64,000 nucleotides of DNA. Source: Methylorubrum populi (GTDB taxonomy: Bacteria; Pseudomonadota; Alphaproteobacteria; Rhizobiales; Beijerinckiaceae). Positions within the stretch are counted from its first letter, which is position 1. The number at the start of each line of letters is the position of its first letter. Where the stretch lies: contig JAQIIU010000002.1 in NCBI GenBank assembly GCA_036946625.1, positions 434,001 through 498,000 on the forward strand, given 5' to 3'. The translations under genes and the position numbers were made by a program. This document shows positions 8,920 to 19,960 of the stretch, piece by piece. Below the pieces are notes generated by a model, which did not search any database, was not told the DNA's origin, and was given only the letters and a program-made list of their open reading frames with translations.

Positions 8920-10140
8920 ATGACCGACTTCCACCGCATCAAGCGCTTGCCTCCCTACGTCTTCGAGCAGGTGAACCGGATCAAGGCCGCAGCCCGGGCC
9001 CGGGGTGCCGACATCATCGATCTCGGCATGGGCAATCCGGATCTCGACGCGCCGCGCCACGTCATCGAGAAGCTGGTCGAGACCGTCGGCAAGCCGCGCA
9101 CCGACCGCTACTCCGCCTCCAAGGGCATCGCCGGCCTGCGCCGGGCCCAGGCCGGCTACTACCAGCGCCGCTTCGGCGTCACCCTCAACCCCGAGACCCA
9201 GGTCGTGGCGACGTTGGGCTCGAAGGAGGGCTTCGCCAACATGGCCCAGGCGATCACGGCGCCCGGCGACGTGGTGCTGGTGCCCAATCCGAGCTACCCG
9301 ATCCACGCCTTCGGCTTCCTGATGGCGGGCGGCGTGATCCGCTCGGTGCCGGCCGAGCCGACCCCGGCGATGTTTCCGGCGCTGGAGAAGGCCGTCGTCC
9401 ACTCGATTCCGAAGCCGGTGGCGCTCGTGGTCTGCTATCCCTCGAACCCGACCGCCTACGTCGCGAGTCTCGACTTCTACCGCGACCTCGTCGCCTTCGC
9501 GAAGAAGCACGAGCTGATCCTGCTCTCGGACCTGGCCTACGCCGAGGTCTATTTCGACGACGGCAACCCGCCGCCCTCCGTGCTGCAGGTGCCCGGCGCC
9601 GTCGACTGCACCGTGGAGTTCACCTCGCTGTCCAAGACCTTCTCGATGGCCGGCTGGCGCATGGGCTTCGCGGTCGGCAACGAGCGGCTGCTGGCGGCCC
9701 TGACCCGGGTGAAGTCGTATCTCGATTACGGCGCCTTCACGCCGATCCAGGTCGCGGCCACCGCCGCGCTCAACGGTCCGGACGACTGCATCAAGGAGAT
9801 GCGCGCGACCTACAGGAAGCGCCGCGACGCCCTGATCGAGTCCTTCGGCAAGGCCGGCTGGAAGCTGCCGGCGCCCGAGGCCTCGATGTTCGCCTGGGTG
9901 CCGATCCCGGAGAAGTTCCGGGAACTCGGCAGCCTGGAATTCTCCAAGCTGCTTCTGGAGAAGTCGGACGTGGCGGTGGCGCCGGGCATCGGCTTCGGCG
10001 AGCACGGCGACGATTTCGTGCGCATCGCCCTGGTCGAGAACGAGCAGCGCATCCGGCAGGCGGCGCGCAATGTCCGCCGTTTCTTCGACACCGCCGACCG
10101 CACGCTTCACAATTTGATGCCGATGCAGAAGGCCGTCTGA
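8920..10140 (+). CDS. Class I/II PLP aminotransferase (LL-diaminopimelate / AlaC type)
   Basis: A 406-residue fold-type I aminotransferase. It has the N-terminal FHRIKRLPPYVF segment typical of the DapL/AlaC group, DIIDLGMGNPDLDAP, the cofactor-binding YPSNPTA and LLSDLAYAEVYFD strands, and SLSKTFSMAGWRMG with the PLP lysine. I chose ATG 8920 because it places FHRIKRLPPYVF at the very N-terminus as in relatives; an in-frame ATG at 8878 would add 14 residues. The substrate may be LL-diaminopimelate or alanine/glutamate. The TGA stop is the first three bases of a family A repeat. Confidence 0.88.
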   Translation: MTDFHRIKRLPPYVFEQVNRIKAAARARGADIIDLGMGNPDLDAPRHVIEKLVETVGKPRTDRYSASKGIAGLRRAQAGYYQRRFGVTLNPETQVVATLGSKEGFANMAQAITAPGDVVLVPNPSYPIHAFGFLMAGGVIRSVPAEPTPAMFPALEKAVVHSIPKPVALVVCYPSNPTAYVASLDFYRDLVAFAKKHELILLSDLAYAEVYFDDGNPPPSVLQVPGAVDCTVEFTSLSKTFSMAGWRMGFAVGNERLLAALTRVKSYLDYGAFTPIQVAATAALNGPDDCIKEMRATYRKRRDALIESFGKAGWKLPAPEASMFAWVPIPEKFRELGSLEFSKLLLEKSDVAVAPGIGFGEHGDDFVRIALVENEQRIRQAARNVRRFFDTADRTLHNLMPMQKAV

Positions 10141-10307
10141 TACGGTTTCCGCTTGATCGCTTCGGGTTTGGCCCCCCTCCATCATCGCGAGCGGCCGCGA
10201 AGCGATCCAGGGCGCGACGGGTCCGGAAAGGGCGCGCCCTGGATCGCCACGGCTTCGCCTCGCAAGGACGCAGGACAGGCCGAACGCATCGACCGGATGT
10301 CGTATGA
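10138..10307. repeat. Dispersed palindromic repeat, family A
   Basis: A near full-length copy that begins TGATACGGTTTCCGCTTGAT and ends GACCGGATGTCGTATGA. Its first three bases are the stop codon of the aminotransferase. The core pair GCGATCCAGGGCGCG / CGCGCCCTGGATCGC can form a strong hairpin, so a terminator role is plausible. From 10308 to 10487 I see no gene. Confidence 0.88.
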
Positions 10308-10487
10308 CCACGGTCGGAGCGCCCCGCCCAAGAAGTTGTTGCGGCGGGGCGACAGGGCCGGGCAATCGGCCCTGCCCCACGGGGCATCGGGCGGGGGAAG
10401 CTTGTCAGCGCAGCGTTCCGTCCGCAGGGTCGCCTCCCGTTTCGCCGCCGGGCCGTCCCGGCGGATGGACGCGTTTCGAGGAACCGC

Positions 10488-10703
10488 ATGCGCCGCCTGA
10501 AGCTCTTCGCCGCCCTGGCGCTCGCCGGCGCCGCCGCCGGAGCCTGCGCGCCCCACCCGATCGTGGCCCGCGACCCCGTGCCCGCCCCCTCCCCCGAGGA
10601 CGCCTATTCCTGCAGCTCGACCCCGCTCGTGCTGAACGCCTACAAGTCGGACTGCGCGCCGACGGTGCGGGAGCCGCGCCCGGTGCTGCGTTCCAGGGGC
10701 TGA
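10488..10703 (+). CDS. Short predicted lipoprotein
   Basis: 71 residues: MRRLKLFAALALAGAAAGAC is a lipoprotein signal ending in an AGAC lipobox. The mature part is proline-rich, with two further cysteines (YSCSST and KSDCAP) that could form a disulfide. No family is recognised. The ATG follows AGGAACCGC. Coding is supported by the signal peptide and codon bias rather than homology. Confidence 0.6.
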   Translation: MRRLKLFAALALAGAAAGACAPHPIVARDPVPAPSPEDAYSCSSTPLVLNAYKSDCAPTVREPRPVLRSRG

Positions 10704-10831
10704 ATCCGGAAGGTCGGGGGCCGTTCCGCCAACGGTGGGATCGCCGGCCTTCCCGCCCGTCAACCTTTCCTTGTCACGTCCCGGAGCTTGATCGCGGCTT
10801 ACGAGACGACCGCCAACGACGGAGCAAGCCC

Positions 10832-11182
10832 TTGGCCCGCGCCCGCCTCCTCCTTCTCACCGCCTGCTTCGGGCTCGCCGCCGTGCAGGGGGCGTCCGCC
10901 CAGAACCTTCAGGATCGCCCCTACGGCGCCGCGCGCGGACCGACGGTGCACGAGGTCGATCCCGAGAGCGGCCGCTTCCGGGGCCCGCCGATCGGCACCG
11001 ACGGCCAGGATCTGCGCGCCATCGGCGCCGTGCCGGTGCCGACCGTGATGAACGGGGGCGGTTTCGGCCCCACCGGGAACGACTATTTCGGCGAGATGCT
11101 GATCGCGACGCCGCAAGGGCCGCGCCGTGCCTCGGACGGCTACGCCCTGGCCCCGGCCTATCGGGGGCCGCCCCTGCGCTGA
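10832..11182 (+). CDS. Small secreted protein of unknown function
   Basis: 116 residues from TTG 10832, with GGAG seven bases upstream. The N-terminus is a clean Sec signal (LARARLLLLTACFGLAAVQG, likely cut after GASA). The mature chain is rich in Gly, Pro and Asp (FRGPPIGTDGQDL, TVMNGGGFGPTGNDYFGEML) and has no predicted helix-rich core. I recognise no family. No in-frame ATG with a ribosome binding site is better. Confidence 0.6.
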   Translation: MARARLLLLTACFGLAAVQGASAQNLQDRPYGAARGPTVHEVDPESGRFRGPPIGTDGQDLRAIGAVPVPTVMNGGGFGPTGNDYFGEMLIATPQGPRRASDGYALAPAYRGPPLR

Positions 11183-11607
11183 GACGCCGGCCTGCCGCGG
11201 ATGAGCGCCTTCGGCGGCACGGTTGCGCGTCCCTCCTGATCCCGCATGTTCGGCGGAACGCCGACCGGCATGCGCGAAATCTCCGTAAGCATACAGGCCG
11301 GCTGCCGCCAGCCGGAGCGCACATCCGCGGCTTGAGCGGTCGATGCGAGTCCGCTATCTGCCGCTCGGGATCGTCACGGGCGGTGCCGATACCTTCGCGG
11401 CGAGGGCGGAAGAGCCCTCGGCTTCAACCAGGCAGGTCATGAACCTCGCACCAGAGCGTCGTTCCGAAAGGTGGTTGCCGGCTTTCGGAAGAAGGCGATG
11501 CAAATTCGAAAACCGTGCGAGTTTGTCCGCCCGGACGAAGCGAGGCACGACCCTCGGCCGCCCGGCGTGGTTCGAAGGCTTCGAGGGCGGCCACGGCGAG
11601 GTCGGCC
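11183..11607. other. Intergenic region, nothing recognised
   Basis: 425 bases between the secreted protein and the glycosyltransferase cluster. Short open frames here lack signal peptides, good start sites or family similarity. The region may hold the promoter of the cluster at 11608, but I see no clear -35/-10, sigma-54 or EcfG pattern. Confidence 0.5.
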
Positions 11608-12039
11608 ATGTATACGCTGCGTGACGATCTGAACGGCTTGCGCCTGGCCGCTCCGGACAGCGCCGACGTCTGGCTCGTCTTCGGGGGCCGGCGGCACCGG
11701 GTGGCGAGCCCGGCGGTGTATCAGGCTCTCTTCACCGGCCCCGACGAACTCGTCTTCAGCGAGGATATTCCGTCGATCACGATGGGCCCGGAGCTGAACG
11801 ACGGCACCTGTCTCGTCCGACCGGGCGGCGCCCACACGATCTTCCTCGTCACCGGGCGTGCCCCGGCGATCCGGAAATACTACATCCCGAGCTACGAGAA
11901 CTTCACCGACTTCGGCTTCAACCAGGCGGCCGTGATCGAAGTCCCGGCCCTGATGCTGGAGGCCGTCGAGTTCGGTGGTGAACTGACGAGCACTTTCGAC
12001 CGGACGCGCCGGACGCAAACCCCGGCGGAAGGGGGCTAG
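11608..12039 (+). CDS. Hypothetical protein in glycosyltransferase cluster
   Basis: 143 residues with no recognised domain. The chain contains two beta-rich stretches of the form VWLVFGGRRHRVASPAVYQALF (near residue 22) and FLVTGRAPAIRKYYIPSYENF (near residue 76). These look like repeated units seen in some surface-associated proteins (a 'G-x-x-R-x-I-x-S-P' pattern), but this is only a resemblance. There is no signal peptide. The stop TAG sits two bases before the TTG start of the glycosyltransferase, so translation is probably coupled. Confidence 0.65.
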   Translation: MYTLRDDLNGLRLAAPDSADVWLVFGGRRHRVASPAVYQALFTGPDELVFSEDIPSITMGPELNDGTCLVRPGGAHTIFLVTGRAPAIRKYYIPSYENFTDFGFNQAAVIEVPALMLEAVEFGGELTSTFDRTRRTQTPAEGG

Positions 12040-12041
12040 GA

Positions 12042-13643
12042 TTGGGCGACCGCAGCGTCACCATCGCCATTCCCGTCCACAACGGTGCGAACTATCTCGG
12101 CGAGGCGATCGAGAGCGCCCTCCGGCAACGGCATCCGGAGACCGAGATCGTCGTCGTCGACGACGGCTCGGACGATGACGGGCAAACCTTCGCCGTCGCC
12201 CAGGCGTTCGGAGACCGGATTCGCATCCTGCGCCAACCCCAGAGCGGGGTGGCGGCGGCCCTGAACACGGCGCTCGCATGCGCATCCGGCCGATTGTTCT
12301 CCTGGCTGTCGCACGACGACCTGTTCGAGCCGGAGAAGACGGCCCTCCAAGTGCGGTTCCTGGAGACCCTGAACCGGGACGACGTCTGCCTGTTCTCCGA
12401 TCTGTCGTGGATCGACGCGGCCGGTCGCATCACGGGCACGCAGCGGCTCGATCATGCCGGTCTGGCGTGCAACCCGCGCCTCGCCTTCTACGACGGGCTG
12501 ATCAACGGCTGCACGATCCTCACCTCTCGCGACCTGCTGAGGCGGATCGGCGGTTTCGACGCGCGCTATCCCCATACCCAGGACTACCGGATGTGGTGGA
12601 CGCTCGCGCGCGAGGCCGGCCTCGTCCACGTTCCCCACTGCCTCGTCCGCTCCCGGCTCCATCCGGAGCAGGGCTCGCATCGCCCCGACGCCCTGGCCGA
12701 GAACGGCGCCTTCTGGGACGAGGTGCTCGACCGGACGAGCGATCTGGAGGCGACGCTGGTGCATGGGAGCCGCGAGCGCTTCCTGCGCCGGACCGGCGAC
12801 TTCCTGCGCTATCGCAGTCCGAATCGGCGGGTCGCCGAGCGTGCCGACCGGATGGCGCGGGCGAGCGCCGCGGCGGCGTCCGTTTCGGCGGTCATCGATG
12901 TCGGCCACGATCCGGAGGCCGCGCGCCGAACGCTCGCCAGCGTCGAGGCCCAGACCCGGCCTCCGGACGAGGTCGTTCTGGTCGGCGCTGCGGCGGTCCT
13001 CGATGCGATCGGGCGAAGTGAGTCCGGGCGTCGCGACAGGGTGCTGCGCCCGACGGCGGAGGAACGGCCCTCGGCCCGGCTCCGCACCGGCCTCGCCGCG
13101 ACCCGCGGCACCTACGTCGCGTTGCTGATGAGCCCGGACCGGTTCGCACCGGACAAGATCGCCACCCAGGTCGCGCCTATGTCGGCCACGGGCTGTCTCT
13201 TCTCTCACAGCTCCTATCGCATCGGCGACGAGACGGTGGCGACGGGCGGTTTCGGCGGGCGCGTCTATCCCGAGATCGTCGGAGACTGTCACGTGGAGGT
13301 TTCCACGGTCGCGGTGCATCGGGCCCTGTTCCTGTCCGGCCTCCTGTTCATGGACGACGACGCACCCCTTTCCGCGAGCTGGATCGAGGTGGCGTCGCGT
13401 CACGAACTGCTCGGACTGGAACAGCCGCTGTCCCACGTGGAGGTTGCCCGCGCCGGGACGGAGGCGGCTGCGCTGCTGTCGTGGCTGCGCGCGTCGGCGG
13501 CCTATCGCGGCTGTGAGAAGCAGCTTCGCCGCCTCGAGAACCGGCTGGACGAACCGGCGCCGTCGCAGGGCCGCCGGGCGGATGCGCCCGAGGCGTCGAG
13601 CGCACGGCACCGGACGACGGGACGGTCCGATGCCACTGCGTGA
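12042..13643 (+). CDS. Family 2 glycosyltransferase, tandem GT-A-like domains
   Basis: 533 residues. The N-terminal domain (residues ~5-230) is a GT2 catalytic domain: VTIAIPVHNGANYLGEAIES, EIVVVDDGSDD and a later FSDLSWIDAAG region supplying the metal-binding acid. A second segment from about residue 285 (VSAVIDVGHDPEAARRTLAS, then PPDEVVLVG) looks like a degenerate repeat of the same start and lacks the DDGS motif, so it is probably non-catalytic. It starts with TTG 12042, directly after the previous stop. The last 14 bases overlap the next gene. A role in exopolysaccharide or surface glycan synthesis is inferred from the family. Confidence 0.85.
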   Translation: MGDRSVTIAIPVHNGANYLGEAIESALRQRHPETEIVVVDDGSDDDGQTFAVAQAFGDRIRILRQPQSGVAAALNTALACASGRLFSWLSHDDLFEPEKTALQVRFLETLNRDDVCLFSDLSWIDAAGRITGTQRLDHAGLACNPRLAFYDGLINGCTILTSRDLLRRIGGFDARYPHTQDYRMWWTLAREAGLVHVPHCLVRSRLHPEQGSHRPDALAENGAFWDEVLDRTSDLEATLVHGSRERFLRRTGDFLRYRSPNRRVAERADRMARASAAAASVSAVIDVGHDPEAARRTLASVEAQTRPPDEVVLVGAAAVLDAIGRSESGRRDRVLRPTAEERPSARLRTGLAATRGTYVALLMSPDRFAPDKIATQVAPMSATGCLFSHSSYRIGDETVATGGFGGRVYPEIVGDCHVEVSTVAVHRALFLSGLLFMDDDAPLSASWIEVASRHELLGLEQPLSHVEVARAGTEAAALLSWLRASAAYRGCEKQLRRLENRLDEPAPSQGRRADAPEASSARHRTTGRSDATA

Positions 13644-14115
13644 TCTGATCCGGCACGCCCGCGCCCTGCTCGTCGCGAAAACCCGATCCGACGCCGGGAC
13701 GGATGCCGTCGTGCCGGCTGCCGTGCACGACGCCGCGCGGGCGGCGCTGGTCGAGGTGCAGCGGAAGCTCGCGGTGGCCGAGCACCGACTCGCCGTACTG
13801 GAAGGCAGCAACCGGACTGCCGCCCGCGCCCTCCGCCGGTTCCTGCAGGAGCGTGGGCGATTCGCACGGGAGCGCGAGCACCTCGTCGCCGCGCGGGAAG
13901 CCGCCGAGGTCGGCCTGTCGGCGGCCGTCAGCGACCGTCAGCGGACGATCGTGCTCAACGACCGCCTCTTGGCGGAACTGCGCGGCAGCGAGGAGGCCCG
14001 GCAGCGACTCGAAGCCGACAACCGGCACCTGCATCGGCGGATATCCGGCACGGACGCGGCCGATCCGCTCCCTGCCTTCGAGCCCGATCGCCCTGCGGGC
14101 CGCGGCGAACCCTGA
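13630..14115 (+). CDS. Coiled-coil protein of glycosyltransferase cluster
   Basis: 161 residues starting at ATG 13630 inside the end of the glycosyltransferase, so the two are translationally coupled. Residues ~30-135 are almost entirely helix-forming with heptad-like spacing (QRKLAVAEHRLAVLEGSN, LLAELRGSEEARQRLEADN), which suggests a coiled coil. No signal peptide or membrane segment is seen. It may be a scaffold or length-control partner of the glycosyltransferase; this rests on position only. Confidence 0.65.
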   Translation: MPLRDLIRHARALLVAKTRSDAGTDAVVPAAVHDAARAALVEVQRKLAVAEHRLAVLEGSNRTAARALRRFLQERGRFAREREHLVAAREAAEVGLSAAVSDRQRTIVLNDRLLAELRGSEEARQRLEADNRHLHRRISGTDAADPLPAFEPDRPAGRGEP

Positions 14116-14382
14116 CAGGCCGGAACATCGATCCGTTTCGTCGCGTCTCTTGCACCGCATCTATTGCATTGCAGCAATCGAGTTCTTGTCAGTATCCTGC
14201 ATCCGGGCCGTTTCGAAAGGTTCTCAACGGACAGAGCCGTTTGCGCTGGACGCCGAAGTTTGGCAATTAAGTTCCGCCTCTCCGGGGAGGGCACCTGAAA
14301 ACCGAGCGACCGTCACGATAAACGTCCGATGGCCATCCCGGCCGAGCTCGGCCCATCACGTTCAAAATTCAAGGACGCACGC

Positions 14383-16515
<2,133 letters not shown>

Positions 16516-16534
16516 GCGAAGAACGGCGCGCGCA

Positions 16535-16576
16535 AGAGAAGGACCCGCCGCGGGCGACCGCGGCGGGTCCTTCTCT
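16535..16576 (+). terminator. Rho-independent terminator after hppA
   Basis: A perfect 19-bp stem (AGAGAAGGACCCGCCGCGG and its complement) with a GCGA loop, followed by a short T run. It begins 19 bases after the hppA stop. Because the stem is symmetrical, it may also stop transcription of the minus-strand gene ending at 16601. Confidence 0.85.
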
Positions 16577-16600
16577 TTCGGATGCGAAGTCCCGAAGCGA

Positions 16601-16843
16601 TCAGTCGCAGCTTTCCTTCGTGACCGTCTCGCGGTCGCCCATGTCGTTCTCCTTCGTCACGGTCTGGCTGGAGCAGCCGTCCGAATGCTCGCGCCGCTCG
16701 ACGGTGGTCGAGGAACTGCTCGGCGCCCGGTCCACCGCGACCCGGTCCGGCGCGTCGCGCTCGATCACGGTGGTCTGGGCGGCGGCACCCGAGACGCCCG
16801 CGAGCGTCAGGACGACGGCAGCGGCGAGAAGGGACTTGCGCAT
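16601..16843 (-). CDS. Small exported protein, probable EcfG-regulated
   Basis: 80 residues: a Sec signal (MRKSLLAAAVVLTLAGVSGA, likely cut after AAA-QTT), then a polar mature part rich in Thr, Val, Asp and Glu with VIERDAPDRVAVDRAP and two cysteines (DGCSS and ESCD). The repeated theme TVTKENDMGDRETVTKES suggests an internal duplication. ATG 16843 has GGAGGAG just upstream. An EcfG-type promoter (16877-16902) faces the gene, so it probably belongs to the PhyR/EcfG general stress response. The function is unknown. Confidence 0.75.
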   Translation of the reverse strand: MRKSLLAAAVVLTLAGVSGAAAQTTVIERDAPDRVAVDRAPSSSSTTVERREHSDGCSSQTVTKENDMGDRETVTKESCD

Positions 16844-16876
16844 GATCTCCTCCGATGAGGTCAAAACTGCGCGAGT

Positions 16877-16902
16877 AACGGTGAGCGAACCTGAACCGTT
16901 CC
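16877..16902 (-). promoter_or_regulatory. Sigma-EcfG (general stress) promoter candidate
   Basis: On the minus strand the sequence reads GGAAC, 17 bases, CGTT. This is the alphaproteobacterial EcfG consensus with correct spacing. The -10 CGTT is at 16880-16877, about 34 bases before the ATG at 16843, with the ribosome binding site between. The same intergenic region also serves the catalase-family gene in the other direction, where I see no such motif. Confidence 0.7.
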
Positions 16903-17077
16903 AGGAAACGTCAGGTGAAAAAACGGCGACATTCGCTCTCTGCCGAGAGGGTATTGGCGCTGTCCTGACCGCTGCGCGGGGTGCGCTCAGGCCTGAAACC
17001 GGGCCGTGCTCCGCGCCCGAACTTTCGACTGACTCGAAGGTTCGCTCTCTCAGACCTGTCGAGATGCGAGACTTTCC

Positions 17078-18172
17078 ATGACCGCTGCCCCGATCCGCTA
17101 CCATGACGGCATCGAGACCCCCGCACCCGACGAGAACGAGACGATCGACAAGATCATCGCCTCGATGACGCGCGAGAGCGAGATCACCGCCGAGCGCGAC
17201 CGGCACGCGGTGCGCGCCTCCCACGCCAAGGTCAGCGGTGTCGCCGTGGGCGAGTTGGAGATTCTGCCGAACCTGCCGCCCGAACTGGCGCAGGGCCTGT
17301 TCGCCGAGCCCGGCACGCATCCCGTCGTCGTGCGCTTCGCGCAAGGGCCCGGCGAACTGCTGAAGGACCGGGTCTCGACCCACCGCGGCATGGCGATCAA
17401 GGTGCTCGGCGTCGAGGGCGACAAGCTGCCCGGCCACGATGCGCCGACCCAGGACTTCGTGTTCGCCACCGGCCCGGTCTTTCCCGACCCCGATGCCAAG
17501 AGTTTCTTGGGCAGCATGAAGCCGTTGGAGGCGGGCACCTCCGCGCCGGAGGGCGTGAAGGCCGCGGTCTCGCAGAGCGCGCGGGCGCTCGACGGCGTGG
17601 TGAAATCGGTGAAGGGCGAGAGTTCGCCCCTGCTCGACTTCTTCGGTCACGTGCCGCACCATCCGCTGGCCGAGCCCTATTACTCGCAGGCCGCGTTGCG
17701 CTACGGCGACCACATCGCCAAGCTCGCCGCCTTCCCGGCTTCCGCCGCCCAGGAGGCGCTCGCCGACGAGCGGCTCGACACCGGCGACGCGGACGGGAAC
17801 GTGTTCCGTCGGGCGGTGCTGAGCTATCTCGAAGGCCGCGAGGCGGTGTTCGAGATCCGGGTGCAGCTCTGCCTGAACCTCGACGACATGCCGGTCGAGG
17901 ACGCCTCGAAGCGCTGGGACGAGGCGCAGAGCCCCTACCGCACCGTCGCCCGCCTCGTGCTGCCGGCCCAGGACGCCTTCAGCGAGGCCCGGCGGCAATA
18001 CGCCGACGACGTGCTCTCCTTCCGCCCGGCCCACAGCCTCGCGGCGCACCGCCCGCTCGGCTCGCTGATGCGGGCACGGCTGAAGACCTATCAGGCGCTC
18101 TCCCGCTTCCGCCACGAGCACAATCGCGTGCCGGAGGCGGAGCCGACCTCGATCGAGCAGGTGCCGGCCTGA
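17078..18172 (+). CDS. Catalase-family haem protein
   Basis: 364 residues of the small catalase-related family (y4iL-like). Visible are a distal-side segment (RHAVRASHAKVSGVAVGELE, where RxxHAK replaces the RxxHAKG of catalases), the VVVRFAQGPGE strand, the RGMAIKVLGVEG segment and QDFVFATGPVFP. It is shorter than true catalases (~480) and lacks their C-terminal region. Members of this group may be peroxidases or lipid-hydroperoxide-related enzymes rather than catalases. No signal peptide is present. It converges on the cyclase gene with a 9-base gap. The neighbouring EcfG promoter fits an oxidative stress setting. Confidence 0.8.
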   Translation: MTAAPIRYHDGIETPAPDENETIDKIIASMTRESEITAERDRHAVRASHAKVSGVAVGELEILPNLPPELAQGLFAEPGTHPVVVRFAQGPGELLKDRVSTHRGMAIKVLGVEGDKLPGHDAPTQDFVFATGPVFPDPDAKSFLGSMKPLEAGTSAPEGVKAAVSQSARALDGVVKSVKGESSPLLDFFGHVPHHPLAEPYYSQAALRYGDHIAKLAAFPASAAQEALADERLDTGDADGNVFRRAVLSYLEGREAVFEIRVQLCLNLDDMPVEDASKRWDEAQSPYRTVARLVLPAQDAFSEARRQYADDVLSFRPAHSLAAHRPLGSLMRARLKTYQALSRFRHEHNRVPEAEPTSIEQVPA

Positions 18173-18181
18173 CGGCACGGT

Positions 18182-19960
18182 TCAACGGTTCGGTGCCGAC
18201 GGTTCCGTGAAGGACCCCGGCCGCTCGGGCCGGGGTTGCGCCGCCGGTGCCCGCGCACCGATCAGCCGCGCCCGCAGCGGCTGTGCCCGCCCCGTCAGCG
18301 TCAGTTCCTGAAGGTCGCCCGCCGGGAACCCGGCGGCTTCGTAGACCGCCTCCGACACGATCGCGACCTGCCGCATCGGACCGGTGAGGCTCTCCAGCCG
18401 GGCGGCGACGTTCACCGTGTCGCCGAGCACGGTGAAGCGGGCCTCCGCCTCGTCGCCCATCTCGCCGACGATGGCGGTGCCCGCGTGCAGGCCGATGCCG
18501 TAGCGCAGGCGTTCGCCGAGATCGGCCGCGAGCATCCGGTTGAGCTGATCCACCTCCCCGGCGATGCGGTCCACCGCCGCCAGCGCCGCGCGAGCCGCGT
18601 GTTTCGGGTCGCTGTCGAGGCCGAAGATCGCCATCAGCCCGTCGCCGAGATGCTGGTTGACCGAGCCGCCCGCCTCGCGGACAGCCCGGCCGACCGCGCC
18701 GAGGAAGCGGCCGATCACGAAGACGGTGTCGTAGGGCAGCCGTTCCTCCGCCAGCCGGGTCGATCCGCGCAGGTCGGCGAACAGCACCACGACGAAGCGC
18801 TCCTCGCCGGTCGCGGCACGCTCCCCGTCGCGCACGGAGGCGGCCCGGGCCTGCGGCGTGAACAGCGGTGCGACAGTCAGGTCGCGGTCGGGCCGAAGCT
18901 GGCAGGCGAGCCGGATGCCGGGGCTGGCGCCGATGCGGTCGAGCACGAGGCGCTCCGCCCGCTCCGGCTCCGGCAGGTGGCGGCCCCGCTCGATATCGAC
19001 CACACGGATGCGGCAGGTCGAGCAGCGCCCGCGCCCGCCGCAGACGCTGGCATGCGGGATGCGGCCCCGGCGGCTCGCCTCCAGCACGCTGGCGCCGCGC
19101 GGGACCCGGACGATCCGCCCGTCGGGATAGGTGATGCGGACGAAGCCGCCGCGGGTCTCGGCGAAGGTGCGCAGGCCGCGTGCCAGCACCACGAGGCCGA
19201 GCGCCGCGGCGTAGGCCGCCATCAGATCCCGGCGCAGCCCCGTGAGCCGCTCGTTCTGCGCCGGCAGGCCGAGATGGCCGGCGCCAAGTTCCGCAGCATG
19301 CCACGCCGGGTCGGCGGCGAGGCGTGCGACGCTGCGGCCGCCCTGGACGATGCCGAGCAGCGCCAGGACCGGCACCAGCACGGCGCCCACCAGCAGCCAG
19401 GGCGCGGACCGCCGAAAGCCGCGCTTGAGCCGGAGCCAGAAGTACAGCCCGAGGCAGCCGTGCAGCCACGCCGCGACGAGGCCCGCCGCCTGCATTCCGC
19501 CGTGGCCCGGCGCCGCCACCCAGGTGGCGTAGAGAACCTGCGGATAGCCGCGGTCGAGCCCTTCCAGGCTCCAGGCGAGGCGGGTGCCGACCACGTGATT
19601 CAGGAGCAGCGCGGGCACCGCGAGGCCGAGCAGGAACTGCGCCGCCTCCGCCGGGCGCAGCCGGAAGAAGCGCCGCTCGTAGAAGGCGTGCAGTCCGAGG
19701 GCGAGGTGGAGGATCAGCGCCCCGTAGAGCAGCACCAGCGCGGACGGCGTGCGCCACAGCGCGGCCTTGACGGCCAGCCCCGCCTCCATCGCGTCGAGCG
19801 AGACGTTGCCGAGCGCGTGGCAGAGGAGATGCGTGAGCACGTAGGCGAACAGCACGAGTCCGCTGCCGAGGCGGAGCTGTCGTATGCGGAGGCCGGCGAG
19901 TCGCGGCAGGCGGAAGGAGCGGCCATGGCCCGGACGCGCCGCCTGCTCCAACACCCCCAC
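18182..19960 (-). CDS. Membrane adenylate/guanylate cyclase with 2Fe-2S ferredoxin domain
   Basis: 592 residues in three parts. Residues ~25-270 contain several hydrophobic helices with conserved histidines (THLLCHALGN, ALILHLALGLHAFYERRFF) that resemble the haem-binding membrane domain of succinate dehydrogenase. Residues ~280-365 are a ferredoxin domain with CGGRGRCSTC and a final CQL, giving four cysteines for one 2Fe-2S cluster. Residues ~385-560 are a class III cyclase catalytic domain with FADLRGSTRLAEE and HLGDGLMAIFG, supplying the two metal aspartates. The layout implies redox-controlled cyclic nucleotide synthesis at the membrane. Substrate choice (ATP or GTP) is not certain. Confidence 0.88.
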   Translation of the reverse strand: MGVLEQAARPGHGRSFRLPRLAGLRIRQLRLGSGLVLFAYVLTHLLCHALGNVSLDAMEAGLAVKAALWRTPSALVLLYGALILHLALGLHAFYERRFFRLRPAEAAQFLLGLAVPALLLNHVVGTRLAWSLEGLDRGYPQVLYATWVAAPGHGGMQAAGLVAAWLHGCLGLYFWLRLKRGFRRSAPWLLVGAVLVPVLALLGIVQGGRSVARLAADPAWHAAELGAGHLGLPAQNERLTGLRRDLMAAYAAALGLVVLARGLRTFAETRGGFVRITYPDGRIVRVPRGASVLEASRRGRIPHASVCGGRGRCSTCRIRVVDIERGRHLPEPERAERLVLDRIGASPGIRLACQLRPDRDLTVAPLFTPQARAASVRDGERAATGEERFVVVLFADLRGSTRLAEERLPYDTVFVIGRFLGAVGRAVREAGGSVNQHLGDGLMAIFGLDSDPKHAARAALAAVDRIAGEVDQLNRMLAADLGERLRYGIGLHAGTAIVGEMGDEAEARFTVLGDTVNVAARLESLTGPMRQVAIVSEAVYEAAGFPAGDLQELTLTGRAQPLRARLIGARAPAAQPRPERPGSFTEPSAPNR

